Origin: Anaerosphaera multitolerans
GTDB taxonomy: Bacteria; Bacillota; Clostridia; Tissierellales; Peptoniphilaceae
DNA length: 59,655 nt
NCBI RefSeq assembly: GCF_004006535.1
Contig: NZ_RLIH01000013.1
Coordinates: forward strand, 1 to 59,655
Reading direction: 5' to 3'
Shown here: in pieces, positions 42,965 through 51,579 of the stretch
Numbering within the stretch: position 1 is the stretch's first letter
Layout: each line of letters starts with the position of its first letter
Notes under the pieces: model-generated
Told to the model about the DNA's origin: nothing
Databases searched by the model: none
What the model saw: the letters and a program-made list of their open reading frames with translations, nothing else
Translations under genes and position numbers: made by a program

Positions 42965-44143
42965 TTAAGCATTTTTAGTTAAATAGTCAATTGCATATTG
43001 AGCATAGACACCTGAACCTTCAGCTAAAACTTTATCATCAATATTAAAGAACTCGCTATGGTGCGGGTGAACAGCGTCAACGTCAGGATTTCTTCCGCCG
43101 ATGAAGGCAAAACATCCGGGTTTATTTTCTAGGTAGAAGGAGAAGTCCTCTCCGCCTGTAACTTTTTCTACCTTAACTAATGCTTCAGGGCCAGCAACTT
43201 TTACTACTGCTTCCTCAGCTATTGCTGATGATTCCTCATCATTAATAGTTGGTCCCAGAATATAGGTGTAATCTACTGTAGCTGTAGCTCCATAAGCAGC
43301 AGCAGTATTTTCACACACTCTTATCATATCTTCTTTAATTCTTTTTCCAACTTCTCTTGAGAAGTATCTATTTGTTCCTTCCATTACCGCTTCGCCTGCA
43401 ATTATATTAAATCTGTTACCACTGTGAATACTTCCCACAGTTACAGCAACAGCATCTAGAGGGGAATAGGTTCTTGAAACAAGAGATTGCAGGTTCATTA
43501 CAATTGCACTTGCAACTACTACAGCATCAATAGTTTCATGAGGAGCAGAACCGTGTCCTGACACTCCCTTAACTTTAATTTCAAATCTGTCAGCAGCAGC
43601 CATTCTGTCTCCGGCTTCCACAGAAATTTTACCTGCCTCTAATGGACTCCAAACGTGAGCTCCAAATATATTGTCAGTTTCTTCATACCAATTGCCGAAC
43701 TCAATCATAGCCTTAGCTCCTAAACCGACTTCTTCAGCAGGTTGGAATACCAAGTAAACTTTGCCCGGAAGTTCATCTTTAACCTCAGCTAATATTTTAG
43801 CTGCTCCAAGTAAAGTTGCAATATGAGCATCATGACCACAGGCGTGCATTTTGCCGTCATTTTGTGATTTAAAGTCTAAATTGGTACACTCAGTTACGTT
43901 TAAAGCGTCAATATCAGCTCTTAGCGCAACGGTTTTTCCGGGTTTTCCGCCTTGTACTACTCCCACAAGTCCGGTTCCCAACTTTTCATTTATTTCATAA
44001 GGAATATTCATTTTATCTAATTCCTCAGCAATTTTTTTAGTAGTTTCAAATTCTTCAAAGCTCAATTCAGGATGAGCATGGAAGTATCTACGCATTTCCA
44101 TTACATAATTTCTATTTTTTTCTACTAAATGTTTAATATCCAT
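42965..44143 (-). CDS. M20 amidohydrolase (hippurate-hydrolase-like), copy A
   Basis: The 392-residue M20D metallo-amidohydrolase has the same motif set as copy B: GKTVALRADIDAL, HACGHDAHIATLL, FQPAEEVGLGA, the dimerisation domain starting at VKGVSGHGSAPHETIDAV, and GGEDFSFYLENKPG. It would release an amino acid from an N-acyl or peptide-like conjugate in the cytosol. It is translationally linked to the permease gene: its start lies 3 nt after the permease stop and its AGGAGG overlaps the permease 3' end. This close pairing implies the permease imports its substrate or exports a product. Confidence 0.9.
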   Translation of the reverse strand: MDIKHLVEKNRNYVMEMRRYFHAHPELSFEEFETTKKIAEELDKMNIPYEINEKLGTGLVGVVQGGKPGKTVALRADIDALNVTECTNLDFKSQNDGKMHACGHDAHIATLLGAAKILAEVKDELPGKVYLVFQPAEEVGLGAKAMIEFGNWYEETDNIFGAHVWSPLEAGKISVEAGDRMAAADRFEIKVKGVSGHGSAPHETIDAVVVASAIVMNLQSLVSRTYSPLDAVAVTVGSIHSGNRFNIIAGEAVMEGTNRYFSREVGKRIKEDMIRVCENTAAAYGATATVDYTYILGPTINDEESSAIAEEAVVKVAGPEALVKVEKVTGGEDFSFYLENKPGCFAFIGGRNPDVDAVHPHHSEFFNIDDKVLAEGSGVYAQYAIDYLTKNA

Positions 44144-44146
44144 AAA

Positions 44147-45361
44147 TTAACCTCCTAGCATAGGTGCCATAATACCAGCAAGAATTACAGAAGCGATTGA
44201 TACTGTAATAAATCCTGCAACTAACATTTTTGGCAATATTTCATTTAAAATAAATTGAGTTTCCTCTTCGCCTTCTCCAATACTATTGGCAACTTCATTT
44301 GAAATTATAAATGTTCCTGGGAATCCGAATAAAGCAGATGTTCCAATTGCAAAAGCCATAAAAAAGTCCATTTTTACAACTTTGCTACCTATAAATGAAG
44401 CTATTCCAATTCCAATAACACCTAGTAATAAACTTAAAAATAAACTAGGTAGAAGTTGAAGTACAATATCTGGAGTTGCCTTGGCTAAACTTGAAAATAT
44501 AACTACCATTAAAGCAGCCATTGCAAGACCTTGAGAATTTGCTCTAGTCAGTATATCTTTTTCCAAGAAACCAAGCTCTGAGAATATTATACCCAATAGT
44601 AGTGCAGCAATATTCTTATCTAAAATATTTTTGCCGGTAACCTTTGTAATTCCAACAGAAAGCCCTGTTGCTAAAAGTGCTACAAGAGCTACTTTAGCCA
44701 AGTATACGTTATTACTTGCATACTTTGCTGAAGTTTCAGGAATTAATTTTGCCGGTTTAGTAGAAGTATATTCCTCAACATTTTTAGACTTTACAAAGTC
44801 GCCTTCTCTATATTGAAGTTGAACTTTTTTTGCTACTTTTCTTAAGCAATAAGAAGCTATAGGGTAACCAAAAAATCCTTGTACAACGACTAATAGAGTT
44901 GCTAAAATTTGTAAGTCATCCCTTCCTATTTTTGCTGCAGCTTCTCCCATTTGAATTCCGGCTACTACTCCTCCGGCAATAGGTGGTGCAGCTACAATTG
45001 CTGTTTCTTTACCTATAATTGGTCCGCCTACAATAAATAAGAATACTGCAATGCCAATAATTGCAAATATAGCGACAACGACAGTCCTCCATTGTTCCTT
45101 TAACTGTTGAAAATTCAATAGCGTTCCCATGTGTGCTAATAATATTACAATTATTAATCCACCAATACCCAATAATTGCGATGTTTCAAATAAATCTGTA
45201 GGTACACCAAGCCAAAAGCCAAGTAATAAAATTACTGAACTTGTAAACATCATTGATACAATACTTTTGGTTTTAACAGATATAATATCTCCAATGGCAA
45301 ATACTAAAAGAATAAATGCGATAGCTATAATTCCTGCCATTGATCCAAACATATCTTGCAT
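44147..45361 (-). CDS. Uncharacterised polytopic permease linked to M20 hydrolases
   Basis: The 404-residue membrane protein has about 10-12 hydrophobic segments and a cytoplasmic, charged loop in the middle (about residues 185-215, REGDFVKSKNVEEYTSTKP). Gly-rich AAPPIAGGVVAGIQMGEAA and FGFPGTFIISNEVANSIGEGEEE may line a substrate site. I do not recognise a named family with certainty; it recalls DUF3100-type or GltS-like secondary carriers. Being the first gene of an operon with two M20 amidohydrolases, it likely transports acyl-amino-acids or dipeptides. ATG follows AAGGGGGTT, and a TTGACA-17-TATTAT promoter lies upstream. Confidence 0.6.
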   Translation of the reverse strand: MQDMFGSMAGIIAIAFILLVFAIGDIISVKTKSIVSMMFTSSVILLLGFWLGVPTDLFETSQLLGIGGLIIVILLAHMGTLLNFQQLKEQWRTVVVAIFAIIGIAVFLFIVGGPIIGKETAIVAAPPIAGGVVAGIQMGEAAAKIGRDDLQILATLLVVVQGFFGYPIASYCLRKVAKKVQLQYREGDFVKSKNVEEYTSTKPAKLIPETSAKYASNNVYLAKVALVALLATGLSVGITKVTGKNILDKNIAALLLGIIFSELGFLEKDILTRANSQGLAMAALMVVIFSSLAKATPDIVLQLLPSLFLSLLLGVIGIGIASFIGSKVVKMDFFMAFAIGTSALFGFPGTFIISNEVANSIGEGEEETQFILNEILPKMLVAGFITVSIASVILAGIMAPMLGG

Positions 45362-45392
45362 AATTTAACCCCCTTATATAAATATTATTACT

Positions 45393-45421
45393 ATAATATT
45401 GCAATTGTAAGTGGCTGTCAA
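45393..45421 (-). promoter_or_regulatory. Promoter of the permease-M20 operon
   Basis: On the minus strand TTGACA (45416-45421), 17 bp and TATTAT (45393-45398). A perfect dyad, AATATTAT-TACT-ATAATATT (45381-45400), overlaps the -10 box and likely start site, and could be an operator. Confidence 0.65.
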
Positions 45422-45822
45422 GTAGAAAAATAGAGCTTTAAGGGGATTTTAAGTGAAATTGTATATAATAAGAAAACGATATACACTTAAATATTTTTAT
45501 ATATTATTACTTTTATATAAAAAATTTATTGTAATTAGGGAAGAGATAGATTAGGATATTAAAGATTGGAATGGATAAAATACTAAACTTTTGGATAGAA
45601 AATCTTATATTTTATGTAGAAGTTTAATAGTTAAGAGGGTTTATTATTTATAGTTAATTAAAGGTGAAGGATTAATATAATCTATCATTAGAAACGTTTT
45701 CGTAATATTTAAAATTAAAGAAATTTTATTGATTTATAGAAAGACAAAGGTTATATCAAGCTAGTAAAAATTTCCATGCTATTTAAAAGTATTGTTGCTA
45801 AGTAATTTTATAAAATTAAATT
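45422..45822. other. Gene-free AT-rich stretch
   Basis: About 400 bp between the permease promoter and the ftsH terminator. No reading frame, RNA fold or repeat was recognised. Confidence 0.6.
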
Positions 45823-45859
45823 AAAAAGATGAGCTCTTATAACTGAACTCATCCTTTTA
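45823..45859 (-). terminator. Terminator of ftsH
   Basis: AAAAAGATGAGCTC pairs, with a mismatch and G-U pairs, with GAACTCATCCTTTT around a TTATAACT-type loop. On the minus strand it ends with a T run shortly after the ftsH stop. Confidence 0.7.
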
Positions 45860-45878
45860 AATTTTTGAGAATTTATTT

Positions 45879-47858
45879 TTATCTGTTTTTATTTAATATG
45901 TCCATAAATTCTTCGCCTGTTATATTTTCTTTTTCAAGTAAATATTCAGATATGGCATCTAGTGCCTTAGTATTCTCACTTAGTAAATTTAACGCATCTT
46001 CTTGACATTTTTCTAATATTTTATTTACTTCCTTATCTACTTCAGTTCCTGTTTCTTCAGAATAGTTGCCGACATTTCTACCGTCTAAATATTGGTTTTG
46101 AATACTTTCTAATCCCATTGGTCCAAAAGTTTCACTCATCCCATATTGAGTTACCATAGATCTTGCAAGTTGAGTTGCTCTTTCAATGTCATTTGATGCA
46201 CCAGTTGTAACTTCGCCAAACTTCAATATTTCTGCAGCTCGTCCTCCTAATAAGGTAGTGATTTGGGCTAACAATTCAGACTTGGTCATTAAATATCTTT
46301 CTTCTTCAGGAACGTTCATAGTATAGCCGAGACTTCCCATAGTCCTTGGGACTATAGTGATTTTTTGTACTGGCTGGCTGTTTTTTTGCAATGCACTTAC
46401 TAAAGCGTGACCAACTTCATGGAAGGAAACCATTTCACGTTCTTTAGCATTCATAATTCGGTCTTTCTTTTCCTTTCCGGCAATTACTACTTCAACAGCT
46501 TCCATTAAATCTCCTTGATTTACGGTTTTCCGGTTTTCTTTTACTGCTAAAAGGGCACCTTCATTTATCATATTAGCTAAATCAGCTCCGGTGGCACCTG
46601 AAGTGGCAAGGGCGATGGCATGTAAATCAACATTGGGATCTAGCTTAACTTTCTTTGCATGAACTTTTAAAATCGACTCTCTACCAAGTAGGTCAGGTTT
46701 ATCTACAATTATTCTTCTGTCAAATCTTCCAGGTCTTAGAAGTGCCTTATCTAAAATTTCAGGTCTATTAGTAGCAGCAAGAACTACAACTCCTTTTTCA
46801 CTGTCAAAGCCATCCATTTCAGCTAAAAGTTGATTTAAAGTCTGTTCTCTTTCATCATTGCTTCCAAGTTGGTTATCTCTACTTTTACCAATGGCGTCAA
46901 TTTCATCTATAAAAATAATACTTGGAGCATTTTTCTGAGCCTGCTCAAATAAATCTCTAACTCTTGAAGCACCAACACCTACAAACATTTCAACAAACTC
47001 ACTTCCGGATATGGAGTAGAAGGGAACGCCTGCCTCGCCTGCAAAAGCTTTAGCCAATAAAGTTTTACCTGTTCCGGGAGGTCCAACCAGTAGAGCACCT
47101 TTAGGTTGTTTAGCTCCGATTTCATGATACTTTTTAGGATTTTTTAGAAAATCTATCATTTCAGTTAAACTTTCTTTAGCTTCATCTTGACCTGCAACAT
47201 CATCAAAGGTAACTCCCGTATTTTTTTCCATATTGTATTCTTTAGCCTTGCTTTTTCCTATATTGAACATTCCGGAACCTCCGGACTTGTCTATTTTCCT
47301 TGAGGCTTTTCTAATTACAAAGAAGTAAAACACGTACAATATTAAAGTTGGCAATATCCACCAAGCTATAAAATTTAAGAAAGGTGAGGAGTTGGTGGTT
47401 ACATAATCTTCACCGAAAGTCACTTCATTTTCTAGAAGTCTATCAGCCAGATAAGGATCATTAACTTTAGTTGTAATATAGTTACTTTTTGGTTCTATTT
47501 CTGATTTTCCACTATATCCTTCTCCAATTATATTCTTAACTTCAGATAGATTTGCATCTTTAGAAATTTCAAAGGAAATTTGATTTTCTTTAATTTTTGC
47601 CCTACTTACATTACCGGTTTCCACTAACTCAATAAATTGGCTGTATTCTACTTCCGGAGCAGCTTTCTTAGACATATTCACGAAGAAAATATTAAAAAGT
47701 ATTGTAATTAGAAACATCACTACTATTAAATTAAATATATCAGGTCCTTGAGGGTTGTTTTTAGAAGTAGAATTGTTGTTTTTGGAGTTAGGTTCAGTAT
47801 TACTATTAAAATTTGTATTTGAATCTGAATTCATTTTCTTATCTTGCTTTTTATCCAT
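45879..47858 (-). CDS. ftsH: ATP-dependent zinc metalloprotease FtsH
   Basis: The 659-residue membrane-bound AAA+ protease has an Asn-rich cytoplasmic N-terminus (about 1-38, unusually long), TM1 (about 40-60), an extracytoplasmic domain, TM2 (about 160-182), an AAA module with Walker A GPPGTGKT and Walker B IIFIDEIDAIG, the second-region-of-homology ATNRPEILDKALLRPGRFDR, and a zinc peptidase with HEVGH (FHEVGHALVS). FtsH degrades misfolded membrane proteins and regulators and is usually essential. ATG follows AAAGGAGAATT. It lies 12 nt after a small zinc-ribbon gene in the same direction. Confidence 0.96.
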   Translation of the reverse strand: MDKKQDKKMNSDSNTNFNSNTEPNSKNNNSTSKNNPQGPDIFNLIVVMFLITILFNIFFVNMSKKAAPEVEYSQFIELVETGNVSRAKIKENQISFEISKDANLSEVKNIIGEGYSGKSEIEPKSNYITTKVNDPYLADRLLENEVTFGEDYVTTNSSPFLNFIAWWILPTLILYVFYFFVIRKASRKIDKSGGSGMFNIGKSKAKEYNMEKNTGVTFDDVAGQDEAKESLTEMIDFLKNPKKYHEIGAKQPKGALLVGPPGTGKTLLAKAFAGEAGVPFYSISGSEFVEMFVGVGASRVRDLFEQAQKNAPSIIFIDEIDAIGKSRDNQLGSNDEREQTLNQLLAEMDGFDSEKGVVVLAATNRPEILDKALLRPGRFDRRIIVDKPDLLGRESILKVHAKKVKLDPNVDLHAIALATSGATGADLANMINEGALLAVKENRKTVNQGDLMEAVEVVIAGKEKKDRIMNAKEREMVSFHEVGHALVSALQKNSQPVQKITIVPRTMGSLGYTMNVPEEERYLMTKSELLAQITTLLGGRAAEILKFGEVTTGASNDIERATQLARSMVTQYGMSETFGPMGLESIQNQYLDGRNVGNYSEETGTEVDKEVNKILEKCQEDALNLLSENTKALDAISEYLLEKENITGEEFMDILNKNR

Positions 47859-47870
47859 ATTAATTCTCCT

Positions 47871-48140
47871 TTAACTTTTTATTGATTTGCCACAAAACTT
47901 ACAATAGTTACTGTCCGATGTATTATAGGTCATACAAGAGGGACATTGTTTTTCTTTTTTTACTTTAATTAGTCTTTTTTTTATTTCAATTATTTCATTA
48001 ATCAGACTGTCGATTTTTTGTTGTTCATTAATGGACAGCTCTAAGATTTTCTTTCCTGATTCAATGTATTGATTTTCAAGATCAATTTCTAATTTGTTAA
48101 GATTTTCTTCAAGATTTAAAATTTCAATTTCAGATTTCAA
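47871..48140 (-). CDS. Small coiled-coil zinc-ribbon protein
   Basis: The 89-residue protein consists of a long charged coiled coil (about residues 1-65, Glu/Lys/Leu heptads) and a C-terminal zinc ribbon (CPSCMTYNTSDSNYCKFCGK, C-x2-C...C-x2-C). No family function is known. Start is TTG at 48140 with GGAGGTG 7 nt before, so it was missed by ATG-only rules. It precedes ftsH by 12 nt and is likely co-transcribed; a role with FtsH is possible but unproven. Confidence 0.7.
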   Translation of the reverse strand: MKSEIEILNLEENLNKLEIDLENQYIESGKKILELSINEQQKIDSLINEIIEIKKRLIKVKKEKQCPSCMTYNTSDSNYCKFCGKSIKS

Positions 48141-48262
48141 AAGCTACACCTCCATTATTTTAATAATACATTATGGTTTTGTTAAAACCTATATTCAAAG
48201 ATGGTAGTTTGTAAGTTAACGGACAATTATGAGAAAGTGTCCATTATTTTTGGCTCGTTTAG

Positions 48263-48291
48263 TTGAAAGTATTATGTTAATACGTTAAAAT
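48263..48291 (+). promoter_or_regulatory. Promoter and operator of the tetR-type gene
   Basis: TTGAAA (48263-48268), 17 bp, TAAAAT (48286-48291). The spacer contains the perfect 15-bp dyad GTATTA-TGT-TAATAC (48269-48283), well placed for autorepression. A GGACA-N12-TGTCC dyad lies at 48221-48242. Confidence 0.6.
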
Positions 48292-48325
48292 CAACTAAAG
48301 ATTAAATATATTAAAGGAAGTATTA

Positions 48326-48907
48326 ATGGGAAAAAATATTCAGGATTTAAGGGTTCAAAAAACTTTAATGGGATTGTCTTCTTCTTTGCTTCGCATATTG
48401 GAAAAGAAAAACTTCAGCAAAGTGACTGTAAATGACATATGTGAAGAAGCAATGATTAGCAGAAGTGCTTTTTATAGTTATTTTCAGGATAAATATGATC
48501 TTTTGGAATATTCTATAAAGACTATAAACCAAAGTATTTTAGAAGATATAAGAACTTCGGGCTTTAAATCTAAAATTTATAAACTGTTGGAAAATTTAAA
48601 AAAGAATAAAAAACTTTTAAAAAATATAATCGGTGAAACCTATGATTCTACTCTTGGAAACCTGGTACATAGAAAATTTGAGGAAGACTTAAAAAAGATA
48701 ATTATTACAAGAGATTCTGATAGTTTTAATTTAAAGTGTCCCTTTGAAATCTCATCAGTATTTTATATATCAGGAATTACAAGTATAATAATGTACTGGT
48801 TATTTAAAGATAATTCTTATTCTATAGATGATATGGTGGAATATATATTTAATTTATTGCCGAAAGATTTTGTTGAAGAAGAGGGAATTTTCTTTGATAA
48901 AATTTAA
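48326..48907 (+). CDS. TetR/AcrR family transcriptional regulator
   Basis: The 193-residue regulator has an N-terminal TetR helix-turn-helix (KKNFSKVTVNDICEEAMISRSAFYSYFQDKYDLLEY, residues about 27-65) and an all-helical ligand domain like the TetR_C_7/DhaS group. Ligand and targets are unknown; the dyad in its own promoter spacer suggests autoregulation. It runs 33 nt upstream of a CGGC-domain gene in the same direction, which it may co-regulate. ATG follows AAAGGAAGT. Confidence 0.87.
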   Translation: MGKNIQDLRVQKTLMGLSSSLLRILEKKNFSKVTVNDICEEAMISRSAFYSYFQDKYDLLEYSIKTINQSILEDIRTSGFKSKIYKLLENLKKNKKLLKNIIGETYDSTLGNLVHRKFEEDLKKIIITRDSDSFNLKCPFEISSVFYISGITSIIMYWLFKDNSYSIDDMVEYIFNLLPKDFVEEEGIFFDKI

Positions 48908-48940
48908 AATTTTTAATTAATGAGTTTTGAGGTGAATAAA

Positions 48941-49270
48941 ATGAAAGTTGGCATTATAAGATGTATGCAAACAGAGGATTATTGTCCTGGAACTATGGAT
49001 TTTAAATTTATAAGTGAGAAAAAAGGAGCTTTCGAAGGAGTTGAGGGTGATATTGAAATAGTGGGCTTTATAAATTGTGGAGGATGTCCCGGCAAGAAAT
49101 CTATATTAAGGGCAAGGGAGTTGGTAAGAAGGGGAGCAGATACCATTGCTTTTGCTTCCTGTATTCAAAAAGGTAATCCAATAGGATATCCTTGTCCTTT
49201 TGCACAAAAAATGAAAGCTTTAATTGAAAAAGATTTAGATGGTATTGAGATTTTAAATTATACCCATTAA
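48941..49270 (+). CDS. CGGC-domain putative metal-binding protein
   Basis: The 109-residue protein carries the CGGC domain hallmark: C9, an early DYCPGT segment, the central GFINCGGCPGKKSI and a late FASCIQKGNP...CPFA, giving a set of conserved cysteines that likely bind a metal or Fe-S cluster. Proteins of this family are small, anaerobe-enriched and uncharacterised. ATG at 48941 is chosen over 48920 because TTGAGGTGAATA lies just before it. It follows a TetR regulator and ends in a strong terminator. Confidence 0.82.
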   Translation: MKVGIIRCMQTEDYCPGTMDFKFISEKKGAFEGVEGDIEIVGFINCGGCPGKKSILRARELVRRGADTIAFASCIQKGNPIGYPCPFAQKMKALIEKDLDGIEILNYTH

Positions 49271-49308
49271 AAAGTTAAAAGCTACTTCAGCAGGTAGCTT
49301 TTAACTTT
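49271..49308. terminator. Bidirectional terminator after the CGGC gene
   Basis: A perfect 15-bp stem (49271-49285 with 49294-49308, core AAAAGCTAC/GTAGCTTTT) with an 8-nt loop starts right after the stop codon. It also ends the convergent hydrolase gene. Confidence 0.88.
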
Positions 49309-50224
49309 AGAAATTATTATTTAAAAAATTCAAGATAATGGAACAAAATTCAGGATCCTCTTTAGGAGTTAAAACCAAATCTCTTTTTATAAAAAAATGT
49401 TCATAACCTTCACGGGTAAAGGTAGTTGTATTCATATTTAATTGATTGGACTTGCTTTTTAATCTAATAAAATTATAAAAATCCACTTGTCTATCTCTCT
49501 TTGAATGCATTAAAAGTAAAGGTCTGTTATTAAATTTATTTAGAGCATTATAGGAATTATAATTTAAATTATTAAATCCATAGTGAAGACCTAGATACAT
49601 AGTTATAAAAGGTTTTTCCATAAGCCTTATGGGTTTGGGTATATAGTATTGTTTCATAGTATCTATAAAGACGCTTGGAAAATCAGAATAGGGAGAAATT
49701 GCTATAACACCGTTTATTCTATTATCTTCTCCAGCTGCTATTATAGAGGTTGAAGCTCCCATGGACGTTCCCATAACTATTATTGGTAGGGAAGAGGCTT
49801 TATTATTTAGCTTTAAATAATCTACGCCGGCTACAACATCTTTCCACTCAGTCATTCCAAGTCCTATGCCGTTGCCTTCACTTTGACTTCTAGCTCTCAT
49901 TTCAATTAGAAGGCAATCCCAGCCGTTTTCATTTAACATTTTGGAATATCCAAAAAACTGAGTAACTGAAGGGTTGTTGATTCCCGATAATATAATTACT
50001 GTGCCCTTGGTATTTTCGGAATAGGTATGCCAAGCTGCCAGATTTAAATTATCAGTAGTATTTAAGCTGATTTGTTCATAATCCAGTTTAAAATCGTCTG
50101 GATTATATTGAACTTGTTCAAACCTTTTATTTAAAAGACTTGGCATTACTATAAAAGGCAACAATGTTAAAAAAAGTAAGAGCAGGATTATTAAAGTTAA
50201 AGAAATTTTTAAAATTTTTCGCAT
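49307..50224 (-). CDS. Membrane-anchored alpha/beta hydrolase
   Basis: The protein of about 305 residues starts with an uncleaved-looking membrane segment (residues about 3-27, Leu/Ile-rich) and then an alpha/beta hydrolase domain of the YfhR/BEM46 type: VIILSGINNP (oxyanion strand), the nucleophile elbow MGTSMGAST (Ser about 160), the acid in SKRDRQVD and His in GYEHFF. The substrate, an ester or small amide at the membrane, is unknown. ATG at 50224 is preferred over TTG at 50236 because GGAG lies 6 nt before it. Confidence 0.8.
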   Translation of the reverse strand: MRKILKISLTLIILLLLFLTLLPFIVMPSLLNKRFEQVQYNPDDFKLDYEQISLNTTDNLNLAAWHTYSENTKGTVIILSGINNPSVTQFFGYSKMLNENGWDCLLIEMRARSQSEGNGIGLGMTEWKDVVAGVDYLKLNNKASSLPIIVMGTSMGASTSIIAAGEDNRINGVIAISPYSDFPSVFIDTMKQYYIPKPIRLMEKPFITMYLGLHYGFNNLNYNSYNALNKFNNRPLLLMHSKRDRQVDFYNFIRLKSKSNQLNMNTTTFTREGYEHFFIKRDLVLTPKEDPEFCSIILNFLNNNF

Positions 50225-50317
50225 AGTGTTCTCCAAATTTTATTTTATTACATTATATTATATAAAATTTTTGAAACTTGTAAAAGTATATACATGGGAT
50301 ATAAATAGGGGGTAAAA

Positions 50318-51298
50318 ATGAGAATATTTAACACTCATTCGGATATATTGACAGATATACAATATAGAAGACTAAAAGGTGAGAAGAATGTATTTAGAAA
50401 CAATCATTTGGGAAATTTTTCAAAGGGCGGTGTAAATGGAGCAATATTTGCAATTTGGGTTGATGAAATTCATCAAAACAATTATTTGGATTGGGTAGAA
50501 GGTGCATTATTTGCTCTAGATGAAGAGTTAAAAGAACAGAAAGACATTATTAAACAATTTCTTACCTTTAAGGATTATAAAAATGCAATAGAGGAAAATA
50601 AAATTGCTATTTTGCTTGGGATGGAAGGTTTAGCTCACATTGGAGAAGATATCTCACTTTTAGAAAAGTACTATTATGAAAATGGATTAAGGCATGCAAG
50701 TTTAACGTGGAACGAAGAAAATCTTTTAGCTAAAGGACCAAAATATAGTGGGGGTTTAAGTAGCTATGGGAAAAAAGCAATTAAAAAAATGCAGGAGTTG
50801 GGAATTATAGTGGATGTAAGTCATTTAAATGACGATGGATTTTGGGATTTAATGAAAATTACAGAGGGTCCAGTTATGGCAAGTCATTCAAATGCGAGAG
50901 CTCTTTCCAGTCATAAAAGAAATTTAACTGATGAAATGTTAAGGGAGTTAAAATCAAATGGAGGAATTGTGGGGCTAAATGCGGCAAGCGACTTTATAAG
51001 TGATGACAAATCAAAGCAAGATTTAAAGCACCTAGTAGTTCAATTGGAGTATTTAGTTGACATTATGGGAATAGATCAAGTTTGCTTTGGATTTGATTTT
51101 ATGGATTTTTTGCCATTGGAATCTCTTGGCAGCATAGTACCTGAGGAAGGATCAACTCCTACACCAAAAGATTTTCTATCTGAAGCGGATATACCTAAAA
51201 TATTAAATTTAATGGAGGACAGAGGGTTTAATAAAGATGAAATAGAAAAGATCTCCTATAAAAATATAGAAGGATTTTTAGAAAAGATCTTAAAGTAA
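50318..51298 (+). CDS. Membrane dipeptidase (M19 family)
   Basis: The 326-residue M19 renal-dipeptidase-like enzyme has the binuclear zinc motifs in order: NTHSDILTD (H-x-D), LLGMEGLAHIG (bridging Glu), IIVDVSHLND, ASHSNARALSSHKRNLTDEML and GFDFMDF. Family members cleave dipeptides, including D-amino-acid or beta-lactam-like ones. In an amino-acid fermenter it would help supply free amino acids. It has no signal peptide and so is probably cytosolic. ATG follows AGGGGGTAA. It is monocistronic and ends in a terminator. Confidence 0.9.
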   Translation: MRIFNTHSDILTDIQYRRLKGEKNVFRNNHLGNFSKGGVNGAIFAIWVDEIHQNNYLDWVEGALFALDEELKEQKDIIKQFLTFKDYKNAIEENKIAILLGMEGLAHIGEDISLLEKYYYENGLRHASLTWNEENLLAKGPKYSGGLSSYGKKAIKKMQELGIIVDVSHLNDDGFWDLMKITEGPVMASHSNARALSSHKRNLTDEMLRELKSNGGIVGLNAASDFISDDKSKQDLKHLVVQLEYLVDIMGIDQVCFGFDFMDFLPLESLGSIVPEEGSTPTPKDFLSEADIPKILNLMEDRGFNKDEIEKISYKNIEGFLEKILK

Positions 51299-51314
51299 CT
51301 TTATATGAATAAAT

Positions 51315-51340
51315 AAAAGCGTTGGTAGTTCAACGCTTTT
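51315..51340. terminator. Bidirectional terminator between dipeptidase and pspC-type genes
   Basis: AAAAGCGTTG (51315-51324) pairs perfectly with CAACGCTTTT (51331-51340) around a 6-nt loop. It serves both convergent transcripts. Confidence 0.88.
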
Positions 51341-51539
51341 AATAAATATCTATTTCATAGTCCCAAGGAAGAATTAACCAGCAAACCAAGTATAGTATTG
51401 CTCCGGAAAATGCTACTAAGGTTGCAAAGAGCCAAATTATTCTGACAATAGATGAATCTATATCAAAAAACTCGGCAACTCCACCACATACGCCTGCAAT
51501 TTTACAGTCTCTTGAAGATCTATATAATTTTTGTTTCAC
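51339..51539 (-). CDS. PspC domain protein
   Basis: The 66-residue protein is a single PspC domain: KLYRSSRDCKIAGVCGGVAEFFDIDSSIVRIIWLFATLVAFSGAILYLVCWLILP, including its membrane segment. PspC modules sense or transmit envelope stress. It is the last gene of the PadR-DUF1700-DUF4097 operon (40 nt after the DUF4097 gene), the usual company of such proteins in Firmicutes. Confidence 0.9.
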   Translation of the reverse strand: MKQKLYRSSRDCKIAGVCGGVAEFFDIDSSIVRIIWLFATLVAFSGAILYLVCWLILPWDYEIDIY

Positions 51540-51579
51540 ATAATCACCTCATTATTTTTTAATATCCATATAAAAATTG

